From Anisodus tanguticus (lineage: Eukaryota > Streptophyta > Magnoliopsida > Solanales > Solanaceae), in contig CM067541.1 in assembly GCA_034509755.1 (NCBI GenBank), positions 3,770,001-3,834,000 on the forward strand: a DNA stretch of 64,000 nucleotides. The letters run 5' to 3'. Positions 33,961 through 44,834 of this stretch are shown in pieces. Within the stretch, counting starts at the first letter, position 1. Each line of letters starts with the position of its first letter. The notes beneath the pieces were generated by a model, which worked only from the letters and a program-made list of their open reading frames with translations, was not told the origin of the DNA and did not search any database. Position numbers and translations under genes: made by a program.

Positions 33961-34686
33961 ATTCTAATTATTATTACAAAGATTCATTAGTACTGAAAAT
34001 CAACAACACTAGTAGTAGTTATTCATTAATATAATACTCTCACATTGTGTGAACAATCTGTTTCTGTCGAGCATGCATTTCTCGACCAACTGAATTAAAT
34101 GGGATCAATTTTATAAAAATGAAAAATGTAGGTTAAAATTTGAAAAGTAAAAGACAACCGCAACAACAAAAAATAAAAAGTGAAAATTGTGAAAATAAAA
34201 TTTGGGATTTTGGCCAAACGCTAATTTTAAAAAAAGAAAAATTTTAAAAAAAGTGAATAATTTCCCTGGTCAAACAAGTCCTTAATCTTCTCTTTTCATT
34301 TCTTATCTTTTAAAATTAGTAAAAATAGTTTCTAATTTACATATTTAGAAATTATATAAAAGTATTGTAAGTCACAATAATTAACAATTCAAAATATTTA
34401 AAAAATTATGAATAAAAAATATTCTTTGACTGTCCAAATAGTAATTAAGACAAATAAATTAAAACGAAGAGAGTAGTAGTTTTTTAGTGTTTCTAGTTGT
34501 ATTTGGTAATTGTTACTTTTGCAGTCTCAAATTCTCAATTAATATGTCCAATGTTTGATTGAGCAAGAATTTAAGAAAGTAAAAATAACTTTCAAAATTA
34601 TAAGATTTAAACTAATTTATAGATATTTGTATGAGTATAAATATTTCATTAAGAAAAAAATAAAAAAATTAAAGTTAGTAATCTAT
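33961..34686. other. Intergenic with degenerate MITE ends
   Basis: A Stowaway-like terminus AAAACGAAGAGAGTAGTA at about 34461 and AT-rich sequence. No gene. Confidence 0.4.
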
Positions 34687-34740
34687 ATATATATATATAT
34701 ATCTATATTATATTAAAAGCACGAAGGGCCTTAGAAATGT
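34687..34740 (+). mobile_element. Possible Helitron 5' terminus
   Basis: A (TA)n run followed by TCTATATTATATTAAAAGCA and CGAAGGGCC, which resembles Helitron 5' ends seen in dicots. No CTRR end with a hairpin was located downstream, so the call is weak. Confidence 0.3.
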
Positions 34741-35865
34741 TGATTGAACTTTTTGCCACTTATTCAAAGACTCTGCAATAGACAAAATTGTCATTTACTA
34801 TTTTCTTCAATTTATTATTTAATTATCGTTATAATATTTCACATATTTTATTTTTTGAAAAAGTAAAAAATCCACCGTTATTTTTTGCAATATAATAACT
34901 GCCATAGGAGTCCTTTTTCGCTTTGGAAATCCACCTTTATTTTTGGAGTCCTTTTTTACTTTGAAAATATTTTTAGAAAAGTAAAAAAAAATCGTCAATT
35001 ATTTTTATGTTGGCGCAATTTTTGTGTTGAGATTTGTCATAGAATTTGGCCAAATTAATTTTAAACTTCCTAATCAAGCTTTATTATTTTGTAAACCACC
35101 AATTATTTTATGTTGGATCTTACATCTTTGATACCTAGATCACAGGTTTTGAGCCTCGAGGCACAACTAATAAATTTTTTCGTTAATTGTTTTTTGTTGA
35201 CACGGCTGTTACGGTCATTATACCTCCAATAACGTTGGAGTTTCCAGTGTTGAAGGACTCCAACATAGACCCCGCGCTTCTTCTTCCCCACTCGAGTTTA
35301 AAAAATTCGCCATTAAACTCAAAAACTCGAGTACCCACCATAAAAAACCCTATTCAAACTTAAATTTCTTTCTTAAAATTAATTTTTTCTGTATATTCGA
35401 GTCAAAGAATAAAATTGAATTTTGAAAAAAAATTGACGTACAACTAGATTCAAATCAACTCGATTTTTTTTAAAAAAAATCGACTTACAACTCAATTTAA
35501 ATCAACCCTAAACAACCTTCGATTGAGGTATTTAATGTCAATGTTTTCTGTACAATGAAAATTCAAAGCATATATTTATTTAACTTAGTACTTATTTTTA
35601 ACTTAAATTTTGTAGCTTCTCTCTGCACCAGAGTCCAGACTCCTCTCAGGAGCGTGCTCGGCACCCCATCGAAATACAGGTTAAATTTTTAATAAAACTT
35701 AATTCATTGTTGTATATTTTTTTCAGGTTCATCCTTCGGCGCCTGCGGTCTCGTTTCTAGATGAGGTCGATAATGCTAGTGATGTCGACGACTTTGATCT
35801 CAGTGATCCCAACAGATTGGCACTGGTCGTACCATGGACAAAATACAACAAAAAGCACAGTACGG
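34741..35865. other. Intergenic, repeat-derived, no gene seen
   Basis: Contains repeated phrases such as AATCCACC(G/T)TTATTTTT and GGAGTCCTTTTT. No coding domain. Confidence 0.4.
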
Positions 35866-36535
35866 TTGAAGGAGCACAGTTTTGCCTACCTCTACCTCTT
35901 CTAACTCATGCGACCGCCAATCTCTCACACCTCATAATTGGTGAATCTTCACACCTCCTCTTCACATGCCCGAACCATCTCATTCGCGCTTCTCTCATCT
36001 TATCTGCCACGGAGGTCACTCCAACCTTGTCTCGTATAACTTCATTTCTAATAATATCTCTCGTAGTATGACCACACATCTATCTAAGCATCCTCATCTC
36101 CATTACCTGCATCTTCTGAACGTGGACATTCTTAACTGGCCAACATTCTGCCCCATGTAACAATGTTGGTCTAACCATCACTCTGTAGAACTTACCTTTC
36201 AGCCTAGGTGACACTTTCTTATCGCAAAGCACTCCGGAGGCGAGCCTCCATTTCATCCACCATGCTCCAATACGGTGTGTGACATCATCGTCAATCTCAC
36301 TGTCTACTTGTATTATAGACCCAAGATATTTGAAGCTTCCTTTTTTGGGTATAACTTGTCCCTTGATCTTCACTTTCACATCTGTCTCGTGTGTCACGTC
36401 ACTGAACTTGCACTCCATCTTAGTCCTACTTAACCTGAAACCTTTAGATTCTAAAGGCGTTCTCCAAACTTGTTGTCTATCATTAACTCCACTACACGTC
36501 TTGTCTATCAAAACTATGTCGTATGACACAATTAA
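35866..36535 (-). pseudogene. RTE-type LINE reverse transcriptase C-terminal fragment
   Basis: The minus-strand translation 36529-36080 reads YDIVLIDKTCSGVND, SKGFRLSRTKMECKFSDV, GSFKYLGSIIQ, THRIGAWWMKWRLASGVLCD, LKGKFYRVMVRPTLLHGAEC and KMQVMEMRMLR. This is the thumb/connector end of plant RTE-type LINE RT. It continues after a stop to about 35866 with DIIRNEVIRDKVGVTSVADK and RMRWFGHVKRRCEDSP. The catalytic FADD box is not inside the fragment. 5'-truncated and dead. Confidence 0.88.
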
Positions 36536-36847
36536 ATAACATAGTTTACGTAAATATTACAATATATATTTTTGCGTATCTATGTTTTAATGATATATTA
36601 TCTTAATTTTTCTTATTCATTTTTTTACTAACTCGTGTGCATCCTAAAATAATTGTAAAAACAAAAATCTACATATATTCGAAACAAAATAATGCATTAA
36701 CTTGGGAGGTTTGGAAAGTTCATAGTTATATTGTTTAAAACTAATAATTATATTGTTGACTAGAATCAACGGATCCGTGAATTAACTACTAAGTAACTAA
36801 CCCTAAACCCTAAAAAATAACACACTTAAACCTACCCTACAAATAAA

Positions 36848-36985
36848 TAAATAACGACGACAACAACAACAACGTATCCAATGTGATCCCACAAGTGGGA
36901 TCTAGGGAGGGTAGAATGTACGCAGACCTTACCTCTACCTTTTTACAGGATAGAGAAGTTGTTTTCTAATAGAGTCCTTTAACGA
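36848..36985 (-). mobile_element. Au-type SINE 3' portion
   Basis: On the minus strand: AGGTCTGCGTACATTCTACC, ATCCCACTTGTGGGATCACA, and a tail of GTTGTTGTTG, the hallmark of the plant Au SINE. The tRNA-related 5' part is missing or too diverged. Confidence 0.7.
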
Positions 36986-38046
36986 AGGAAATTTCTGGGT
37001 TATAGGAGCTATAGTGACCGGAACAACCGTTAAGCCTGATTCGTTCAGTTGACTCCTATAATGTGGTAATTTACTATGTTACAACAACAACATATTCAAT
37101 ATAATTCACAAATGAGATCTGAAAGGTAATTTACTGTGTTAAAGATAGATAATGTAAACTTAATTTTTGACAAGCATTTTGGTCCTTTTTCATGTAATTT
37201 AATTAAGTTCGGGACTCAGAAGCATAATCACATGGATAACCTCATACTAACATGCAATTCTTTTTTGGCTAAATACATAGCCAGTCCATCAAAACTTATT
37301 TAAATATTTCATTTATACATTCAAACTAAGTTGTGTTTCAATTGAAAACTTCAACTCCTAATAAAGTGTTCAATTATCACTTTTGGTTCAAAATTTGAAG
37401 AAACAAGAGTTCCATGTATTTTCATTTATCTATTAAATAGTTAAGTTAACCACATAAAAATATGTCATCTCCTTTAGTTATATGCATCAAATAGAAAATG
37501 ACTTGAATTTTACAGCTTATTGAGGTGAATGCGTATAATTAAGGAGATGACATATTTTATGTGATTAACTTAGCTACTTAATAGATGCATAAAAATACAC
37601 GTAAAATTTTTTTTTTCAAAATTTAAAACAAAAATATTTAATTAGAAATTAAGGTATTCAATTGAAAAAACGTGTCTAAATATCCTGGCAAGTTTAAGGA
37701 CTATTATATATTAACCCTTCCCTTTTCATGCTACCAACAGTTCTCTATTCGTGCAAAACGTGGTACAAGTCAGCATCAACAACGAAAAATAAAATTATAA
37801 TGGACTTTTTATAAGTTATTCCCTACCTTCTATTTACCTTCTATTTGATTTGACATGATTTTTTTTTTTAAAAAAAGAATTTTAAAATTTATGATCCAAA
37901 ATAAGTTTTAGATATTTATAAAAAAATCAAATTACTTTTAAATATAAAAAAATAAAATTCTTTTTAAAATAAATTAAAAAATAATATCACATAAAAAGAC
38001 AAAGCGAGTATTAAAAAGGAAAAAGGACTCGTGTAAATCATTGCTC
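36986..38046. other. Intergenic, no gene seen
   Basis: AT-rich with MITE-like phrases (for example around 37820-38010). Nothing coding. Confidence 0.45.
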
Positions 38047-38300
38047 TTATTTATTGCTCCAAAAGGTGGAATCTCCCACCCCAGGAGCCCCCACACCCCG
38101 GTCCGACAGGTCTGTGAAGGAGGTAAATCATGGTGACTCAATTGATTTCAAAGGTTAGACATCAAGCACCACGCCGCGCACAAGGGGCCCTCCTTTATTT
38201 CAAGAAGAAACCCCACACTGCCGCTGACGGAATTCGATCCTTGGTCTTTGCTCCAAATATCTCCCTTGAAACCAATTGAGCTGCCCAATCATCCCACTCC
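38047..38300 (-). mobile_element. tRNA-derived SINE-like element upstream of the transporter gene
   Basis: On the minus strand it has an A-box-like GGCAGCTCAATTGGTT and a B-box-like GGATCGAATTCC about 40 bp later, then a GC-rich body. Spacing and orientation suit a tRNA-derived SINE. No clear target duplication was found. It lies about 160 bp upstream of the CAT start codon, in the promoter region. Confidence 0.5.
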
Positions 38301-38342
38301 ATCCGTCCAAATACAAATATGATAATAGACTTTTAATACTAG

Positions 38343-38349
38343 TATAAGG
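38343..38349 (+). promoter_or_regulatory. Possible TATA box of the transporter gene
   Basis: TATAAGG, 114 bp upstream of the ATG at 38463. Plausible spacing for a short 5' UTR; not proven. Confidence 0.35.
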
Positions 38350-38462
38350 ACAATGCATTTGCTCCACCAATCAATAATTTGCATTCCAAGGTTCACTGTA
38401 TCAGTATCTAATTTCCCCCATTCTTGGGATTCCCCAAAATTTTCTCTTCTTCAACTATTATT

Positions 38463-40289
38463 ATGACAATTCAAGAATATCCTCAAGAACTCAAAACTCC
38501 GTTAAATTCTTCAACCTCTTCAACAACAATGGAAGATTCCCCCAAAACCCAACAACCCCCAAAACAATACTGGCGTTTTAGCAAGCAAGATTTCTTCCCT
38601 GAACCCTCTTTCCACAATTTCTCAACTTACAAAAACGCCCTGACCCGAACTCCGACCCGACTAAAGAACCGCCTTTTAACCCGGTCCACAGAGACCACTG
38701 AACTAATTGAACTTAAAAAAGAATCAGAAAATGAAATGAAACAATGTCTCACTTGGTGGGACCTAATCTGGCTCGGGTTCGGGTCAGTAGTCGGGTCGGG
38801 TATTTTCAGCATTACGGGTCAAGAAACAAGACTTAATGCTGGTCCTAGTATAATCTTATCATATGGTATATCTGGTATTTCTGCTTTGCTTTCTGTGTTT
38901 TGTTATACTGAATTTGCTGTTGACATACCTATAGCTGGTGGGTCATTTTCATTTTTGAGAGTTGAGTTAGGTGATTTTGTTGCATTTATAGCTGCTGGAA
39001 ATATTTTATTAGAAGCTATAGTGGGTGCTGCAGGGTTAGGAAGATCATGGTCATCTTATTTTGCTACTATTATTAATAAAAATCCAGATTTTTTAAGGAT
39101 CAAGATTGAGTCTTTCGCACAAGGGTTTAATTTATTAGACCCTTTAGCTGTATTAGTTCTTGCATTAGCAAATTTGATAGCTATGACTGGGACTAAAAGG
39201 ACATCAATCTTGAATTGGATAAGTTCTATAGTTAGTTGTGGTGTTATTTTGTTTATTATAATTGTGGGGTTTATTCATGGGAAGAGTGAAAATTTAGTCC
39301 CTTTTTTCCCTTTTGGTGCTAGTGGTGTATTTAGAGCTGCAGCAGTTGTGTATTGGTCATATACGGGTTTCGATATGGTTGCAAATTTGGCTGAGGAGAC
39401 TAAGAAACCGTCGAGGGATATACCGTTAGGGTTAGTCGGGTCAATGTCGATGATATCTGTTGTTTATTGTTTGATGGCGTTGGCGTTGACTATGATGGTT
39501 AAGTACACTGAAGTTGATGTTAATGCTGCTTATTCGGTTGCGTTTGAGGGGATAGGTATGAATTGGGCGAAGTATTTGGTGGGGATTTGTGCACTCAAGG
39601 GAATGACGACGAGTATGCTTGTTGGGTCGATGGGACAATCTCGATACACGACTCAGATTGCGAGAGCACATATGATTCCCCCCTGGTTTGCGTTGGTTCA
39701 CCCGAAAACGGGGACACCGATTTATGCTACGCTTTTGACGACTATAACTAGTTGCATTCTTGCTTTGTTCACGAGCTTGGATGTCTTGTCAAGTGTGTTC
39801 TCATTTAGTACGCTTTCTATTTTCATGCTTATGGCCGTTGCGTTGCTCGTTAGACGATACTACGTTACGGATGTTACTTTGAAGTACGATTTGGTCAAAT
39901 TTCTTCTGTGCTTGTTCGTTGTGATTGGTTCGTCAATCGCGGCAGCGGTTCTTTGGAGTACCGACAAAAAAGGTTGGGTTGGATATATTGTGACTGGCGG
40001 TCTTTGGTTGTTGGGCACTTTAGGGATGGCGCTACTTCCGAAACAAAGACTTCCTAAAGTTTGGGGCGTGCCACTTGTGCCATGGATACCGTCATTGTCA
40101 ATTGGGATGAATATATTTCTGATAGGTTCTTTGGGTAAGGCAGCATTTTATCGGTTCGTCATATGCAGTGCTGTAATGCTAATTTACTACGTACTTGTTG
40201 GTGTCCATGCAACATATGATATGGCTCATCATGATAAACAAGACTCCGTTATTGAAGATGGAAAAGAAAGTTCCAATCAAGTGTTATAG
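38463..40289 (+). CDS. Cationic amino acid transporter (CAT family, APC superfamily)
   Basis: Single-exon, 608-residue membrane protein. The first in-frame ATG is at 38463 (MTIQEYPQELKTPL); a second at 38529 (MEDSPKTQ) could also serve. After a polar N-terminus, about 14 hydrophobic segments follow. TM1 has the APC signature GFGSVVGSGIF, followed by GPSIILSYGISGI and AGGSFSFLRVELGDF. Mid-protein YWSYTGFDMVANLAEETKKP is characteristic of CATs, as is GMTTSMLVGSMGQSRYTTQI with the loop RAHMIPPWFA. The hydrophilic tail ends SSNQVL. CATs move Lys, Arg and related amino acids by proton-coupled or facilitated transport across the plasma membrane or tonoplast. It looks closest to the Arabidopsis CAT1/CAT5/CAT8 clade, which would favour the plasma membrane; the paralogue cannot be fixed here. 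Convergent with the ICR gene downstream. Confidence 0.95.
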   Translation: MTIQEYPQELKTPLNSSTSSTTMEDSPKTQQPPKQYWRFSKQDFFPEPSFHNFSTYKNALTRTPTRLKNRLLTRSTETTELIELKKESENEMKQCLTWWDLIWLGFGSVVGSGIFSITGQETRLNAGPSIILSYGISGISALLSVFCYTEFAVDIPIAGGSFSFLRVELGDFVAFIAAGNILLEAIVGAAGLGRSWSSYFATIINKNPDFLRIKIESFAQGFNLLDPLAVLVLALANLIAMTGTKRTSILNWISSIVSCGVILFIIIVGFIHGKSENLVPFFPFGASGVFRAAAVVYWSYTGFDMVANLAEETKKPSRDIPLGLVGSMSMISVVYCLMALALTMMVKYTEVDVNAAYSVAFEGIGMNWAKYLVGICALKGMTTSMLVGSMGQSRYTTQIARAHMIPPWFALVHPKTGTPIYATLLTTITSCILALFTSLDVLSSVFSFSTLSIFMLMAVALLVRRYYVTDVTLKYDLVKFLLCLFVVIGSSIAAAVLWSTDKKGWVGYIVTGGLWLLGTLGMALLPKQRLPKVWGVPLVPWIPSLSIGMNIFLIGSLGKAAFYRFVICSAVMLIYYVLVGVHATYDMAHHDKQDSVIEDGKESSNQVL

Positions 40290-42056
40290 TTGGTATGATG
40301 CTTTAGACTGCTCCATGAATTTTGCACTTGTTTGGTTTTAGATTCTACGAACTGAATATATAGCTAATGATTTGAATGATATAATAGTGAAATGCCAAAT
40401 TTGAAACATTCCAAATTTGTTTCCGGAATTATTAGGGCTTAATGCTTTGTGTTCCCTTAATTTTCAATTTCCATAGTCAATCAGTTATAATATGGAAAAT
40501 AAGGATAGTTACTATTTGTGTCATTTTCATTAAACAACCTTTATGTTAATAGTTTGGAGAGAATTGAGGTTCAAATTCCAGCTGATTTCTTCCGCTTTGT
40601 CTAACTCTTGATGGCAAAAGTTAACCGGTACTTGTATAGTGGGAGGGTAGCAGATACATGGTTGAATTGAGATGGGCACAAGCTGGTGGACCATTATTTT
40701 AAAAGAAAACAAAAACAATATAAGCTATTCATGAAGCTCTAATGTGGCTGAAAACCAGATACTTCTGCTCATTCATTTTGGTGGAGTAAATTCAGGATTA
40801 GAACTTCAAGATTTCGGTCTCAGAAACTTTCGGGGGTATGGTTATCTTCCTTAGTATTATGTGCTATGTTTCCTCTTCGGTAAGGTCTGAAACTCCTATA
40901 TGCCATGCCATATTCCATTTAAACTGTTTCTTCATTGTTTTGCGAGGATACTTTCTATTAGATGATAACTGTTCATCCATGATTTACGCTACTAGGTTAT
41001 CATTTCATCTACTACATTTTGTGACAATGATGAACGACTAGGACAGATCTAATACCAATTTGCCAGTAGGCATCACTGCTGAACCTCATGAAATCTTGTG
41101 CCAATCTTCTTCTCTATTTTGTGTGATTAATTGAGCTTCCTATATTGCAGTTAGATCCTGGCAAACTGGTGTTAGATCCGATTTGATCATTACAAATAAA
41201 GAGCTGAATTACTTTTGTGGATTTGAAATAGGACTAGGGCATAAAAAAGAATCAACTTTAAGGCAAAGCTGAATCAGTAAACAACTTGAAATTTAAATGG
41301 TTGTACTTTTTAGCTACTAGTTGTAATATGTTTAAAAGTATATGCCATGTATATATACAACACCAACTTAGTGCTGATTCAAGAATAAAAGTTCAATTCT
41401 CAACATGTTATTCCAGAGACCTTTTTATCTAATTGCAAAAATGTATCCAATTAGAATATTTTTTCTAACAGAAGCCACTAAGCTTCAACATGAGGAAATT
41501 GTAGGTGGGGGTTTGGGGGGGGGGGGGGGGGGGGACTGTGGAGGGGTGGCGGAGTATGGCTTTTCTTTAGCAAATGTCTTCAACTATTTTCATTGAAAAG
41601 TATCCAACATTTCGTCTTGTTAAGAAAATACCTGCTTTTGCACATGAGAAGTATGCACATCTGTGTGTATATTTTGTGTGTGTATATTTTGTGTATGTAA
41701 ATAATAAAGAGTACCAGTTGCATGTGTATAGTAGCAGAAATGCAGAATATATACTGGCGTACTTCTGATCATCGGATGTCAGAATTTCTGAACATAAAAT
41801 GTTCTTTTGAATAAGTTACACTTCCACCACATACAAAAAAAAAAAATCAGATTGTGGATCCAATTACTCCTAAATGACAGGTCTCCCACTCTCCTGCATC
41901 AAGCTAGGCTAGAAAGAAACAAGAAAAACTAACCTAGAAATCTAAATGCAGCATATTATATCAGTTTGATGTCATGAAGAAGATTCAAAAGTTAGCCAAG
42001 AAAATTGAAATGGTGAGCAACCACTTCTGCTAGAAGTCTTTTTGAGTGTTCAAAAA
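40290..42056. other. Spacer between convergent CAT and ICR genes
   Basis: Contains the CAT 3' UTR at its left end and a poly-G run. Short frames here (for example 40838-41041 and 41405-41596) show no domain. No gene seen. Confidence 0.5.
41515..41534 (+). repeat. Poly-G tract (20 G)
   Basis: Twenty uninterrupted G, preceded by GGTGGGGGTTT and followed by GGAGGGGTGG. G-quadruplex-prone. Exact length is unreliable in sequencing. Confidence 0.85.
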
Positions 42057-42058
42057 TA

Positions 42059-42232
42059 CAGTCAAACCTCCCTAAAACAACATTGTTTGTTCCGATATTT
42101 TTTGGCTGCTATAGCAAAATGTTGTTATATAGAGAACATATAATACAACATAACATGAAAGATCGGTTCCACTAAAACATGGTTGTTATAGTGAAATGTT
42201 ATAGAAGATGACTGTTATAGAGAAGTCTGACT
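42059..42232. mobile_element. MITE abutting the ICR stop codon
   Basis: Left CAGTCAAACCTCCCTAAAAC and reversed right AGTCAGACTTCTCTATAACA are imperfect inverted repeats, with TA on each side (42057-42058, 42233-42234). The inside repeats GTTATAGNGAA units in both orientations. It lies 5 bp beyond the ICR stop codon, so the ICR 3' UTR must run through it. Confidence 0.75.
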
Positions 42233-42237
42233 TATTT

Positions 42238-43349
42238 CTAGCCCTTCTTCCTCCACAAATCTCCAAACTTCTTAATACCCGAACCTTTTCTCTTCACACG
42301 TCCAAAACCATCATCAGAGTCATCGATAAGTCCCGGTGAACCCATGTAACAACCATATCCTCCGACTGTTGGTTCAAATACATTACCATCACGCTTATAA
42401 TCCATCGATCCACACCTCTCAGAGAGCCTTATCTCGTTCATCTCCACTTCCCCTGCCAGCACGGCTGCAGCAGCATCTGCAGCTTTCCTCCATTGTTCCG
42501 TTTGTACTCGGAGTTTCTTCATCTCACTTTCTAATTCCTCCTTCGCCTTTTCTGCAGCTTCAAGTTTCTCATTTGTTTCAGAAGCATCGTTCTTGGTTGC
42601 CTCCAGTTCTTGAGTAACTTGGTTAAACTTGAGATTCATTTCCTCTGTTTTTGCCTTAGTGGATGAAATTTCCAAAGTCTTTTCATTTAGCTCCTTCTTC
42701 AGGTTCTCATTTTCTTGGAAAAACACTTTAAACTCTTTTTCTTTCTCTTCCAACTTGGCTTTCAACAAGCTTATTTCTTCATTCTTCAATGCCAACTGCT
42801 CAGCTGATGGTTTCTCTGGTTCAAGAAGTGATAAAGTTGTGATTTTTTCATTAGTGGGCTGGCTAATTTCAACATTTGGGACTTCAAAAACATCAATTTC
42901 TTGCTGGTTGTCATCAGATTCTTGGATTTCATCTGGTTCCGGGACAGTTGATTTCTTGGTTTTCTCAAGCTGTTCTTGAGCTGCTTGTTTTGCTGCTTCA
43001 ACTGAAGCTAACTGATCCTTAAGATCTTTGAGCTCTTCTTGTGCTTGCCCAAGTTGAGTATCCAAATGTGCAATTCTTGTACCAAGTTTCTTTTGATTTA
43101 GTGGATCAGATTGAGTGCCTCGTGGAGATTTACGTTCTCCTAATTTAGGACTTTTGTGGTCAGAACTAGAGGTTGGTGTTCTGAGTTGCAAAGGGACTTG
43201 AGGTGATTGCTTTTGTTGAGGCATATCTGATCCCCTATTTGACATGAAGTGGAAAACTTTGCTGTCAAAAAACAATGAGTTGAAAAGGTGCTATATTACT
43301 CGGTAAGGGAGATTCAAATGGTTCCAAGAACTCACCTTAATCTTGACAT
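42238..43349 (-). CDS. ICR/RIP-type interactor of constitutively active ROPs
   Basis: Two coding exons on the minus strand: 43349-43336 (14 nt) and 43234-42238. Donor AAG|GTGAGT and acceptor AATAG|GGG give the start MSRLRGSDMPQQKQSP, which matches the family N-terminus (M-x-R-x-RGSE/DMPQ), for 336 residues in all, near the usual ICR length. Landmarks: DPLNQKKLGTRIAHLDTQLG, long coiled coils (about residues 65-110 and 160-265), QWRKAADAAAAVLAG (the conserved ROP-binding motif) and the C-terminal GIKKFGDLWRKKG. ICR proteins link active ROP GTPases to exocytosis, microtubules and polarity at the plasma membrane. The unspliced alternative starts at an ATG at 43245 (MSNRGSDMPQ). ICR1/ICR4-like; the subgroup is not settled. 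Confidence 0.92.
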
Positions 43350-44200
43350 TTCTGGTTCTTAAAAGAGTTTATATGAACAGAGGTTCCAACAACTTTAGTC
43401 TTGATCTCTGTAAACAATGAAAAGGTAGAAATGTTTGTTTGTTAATGATAGGAAAGATTTATCTGCTTAAAGAAGACACATAAACAATCCATAGATACTG
43501 GTGAAGGTGAAGCATGCTTCTAGAACAGAGCAAAAGCAAATTTTCCTGTCCACTTTCCCCCATGCATATGTCAATATCATTAAAATATATCTAAACGTTA
43601 TAATTAGGTTGTAATATTTCCTGGAGGTACCTTTGTAATATTACCAGAGTTCTATCCACCATAGGCATTTGGCAACAACTATTTATGGTTGTGGCTAAAT
43701 AAAATCTTGCTAGAGACAAATACGTTAGATGATTTTCTTCCATCTGTTTAAGTTTTGGTGAACAAGTACTTAGTGGAATAGTCGATGAGAAGATAGTTGA
43801 ACACCATCATTAAAAAAACACGGTTGCATGTACACTCAAATGCATAATAAAAAGGAGTTCGAGATAACAACATTATAGAACATCCCCAGTTCAGTTTAGC
43901 AAGTGATGTGTGATAGTTAAGAAGATGTAAACATTATGAGAGAATGTTGAATCTATTATGACACTAAATGAGTAAATTCAATCATCGTTTATTTAGTTTT
44001 ATAGAAAGTCATAGCAGCAGGCAACCGAAAATGACAAATCAAGAAAAATGGAAACATATATATAGTAAACTTACCTGGGATGTTTGTTTACTTAGATGTT
44101 CAGCAAATCTCCGAAGTCTTCTCCTAAGATGCAACTTCTTATTTTTTTATTCCTTTTGTTAATACTATAGTACTTGATAAAGAAACAACTGCCTGAAAAG
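43350..44200 (-). promoter_or_regulatory. 5' UTR exons and intron of the ICR gene (inferred)
   Basis: An acceptor TTGTTTACAG|AGATCAAGAC at about 43409 and a donor CATCCCAG|GTAAGT at 44075/44074 suggest a 5' UTR intron of about 665 bp, with an upstream exon from 44075 to roughly 44150-44200. A T-rich stretch precedes the acceptor. Splice sites were read by eye only. Confidence 0.5.
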
Positions 44201-44552
44201 ATTAAAAAAAAAAAAGAATCAACAAAAAAAGGCTTTTTGAGAATGGAATGTTATTATGACAATTTTAGTCTGTGAATGAAGGCTTGTTTACCATAAAATC
44301 CTTTTTTCTGAAACAGGAGAAAGCAGGCTGTAAAATTGCAGTGGCACTGGCAGTAGAATACTTATAAAAAGCATAGGACAGATTTTAAAGATTTGAAATT
44401 GATTATTTGAAATTTGAATTAATGATGGTGACCATGCAATATTTTTGAAGTGCAAGTGTATGTGTGTAGGACAAAGGCCTTGTTGAACGTTGAATACAGG
44501 GAACACTATAAACTATGCATATTGTGGTCTTGGGGAAACTCAATTCAGTAAG
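44201..44552. other. ICR upstream region
   Basis: Probable promoter of the ICR gene. No clear TATA box was chosen. No gene. Confidence 0.4.
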
Positions 44553-44571
44553 CTAATGTCTTTTTTTAATT

Positions 44572-44815
44572 TTATAATTGTGGTGTCCGGATAAGTTTGC
44601 GCCGACTTCGACTAATTTCAACGGGCATATGTTATTTCCCACCGATACAAGTATCAATAACTCTACCCACCAAGTCTGGTACAAATGGGAGGAAATCACC
44701 TAATATTTTTTTCTCTCGCTCTCGCTGGAAATTGAACCTGAAACCTCGTAATTTTCGACCCACTTTCATTGAACACTAACCCACCCCTTTAGATGGAAAG
44801 AAGAAACACTTAAAA
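44572..44815 (-). mobile_element. tRNA-derived SINE with 19-bp target duplication
   Basis: On the minus strand a B-box-like GGTTCAATTTCC lies in the 5' third, and the element ends CCGGACACCAC. It is flanked by CTAATGTCTTTTTTTAATT (44553-44571) and CTAATGTCTTTCTTTAATT (44816-44834), one mismatch in 19. Duplications of this length mark LINE-machinery insertion. Confidence 0.8.
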
Positions 44816-44834
44816 CTAATGTCTTTCTTTAATT

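Noticed and set aside
42336..42979. Ser/Phe-rich plus-strand frames
   Set aside because: Antisense of the ICR coiled-coil exon.
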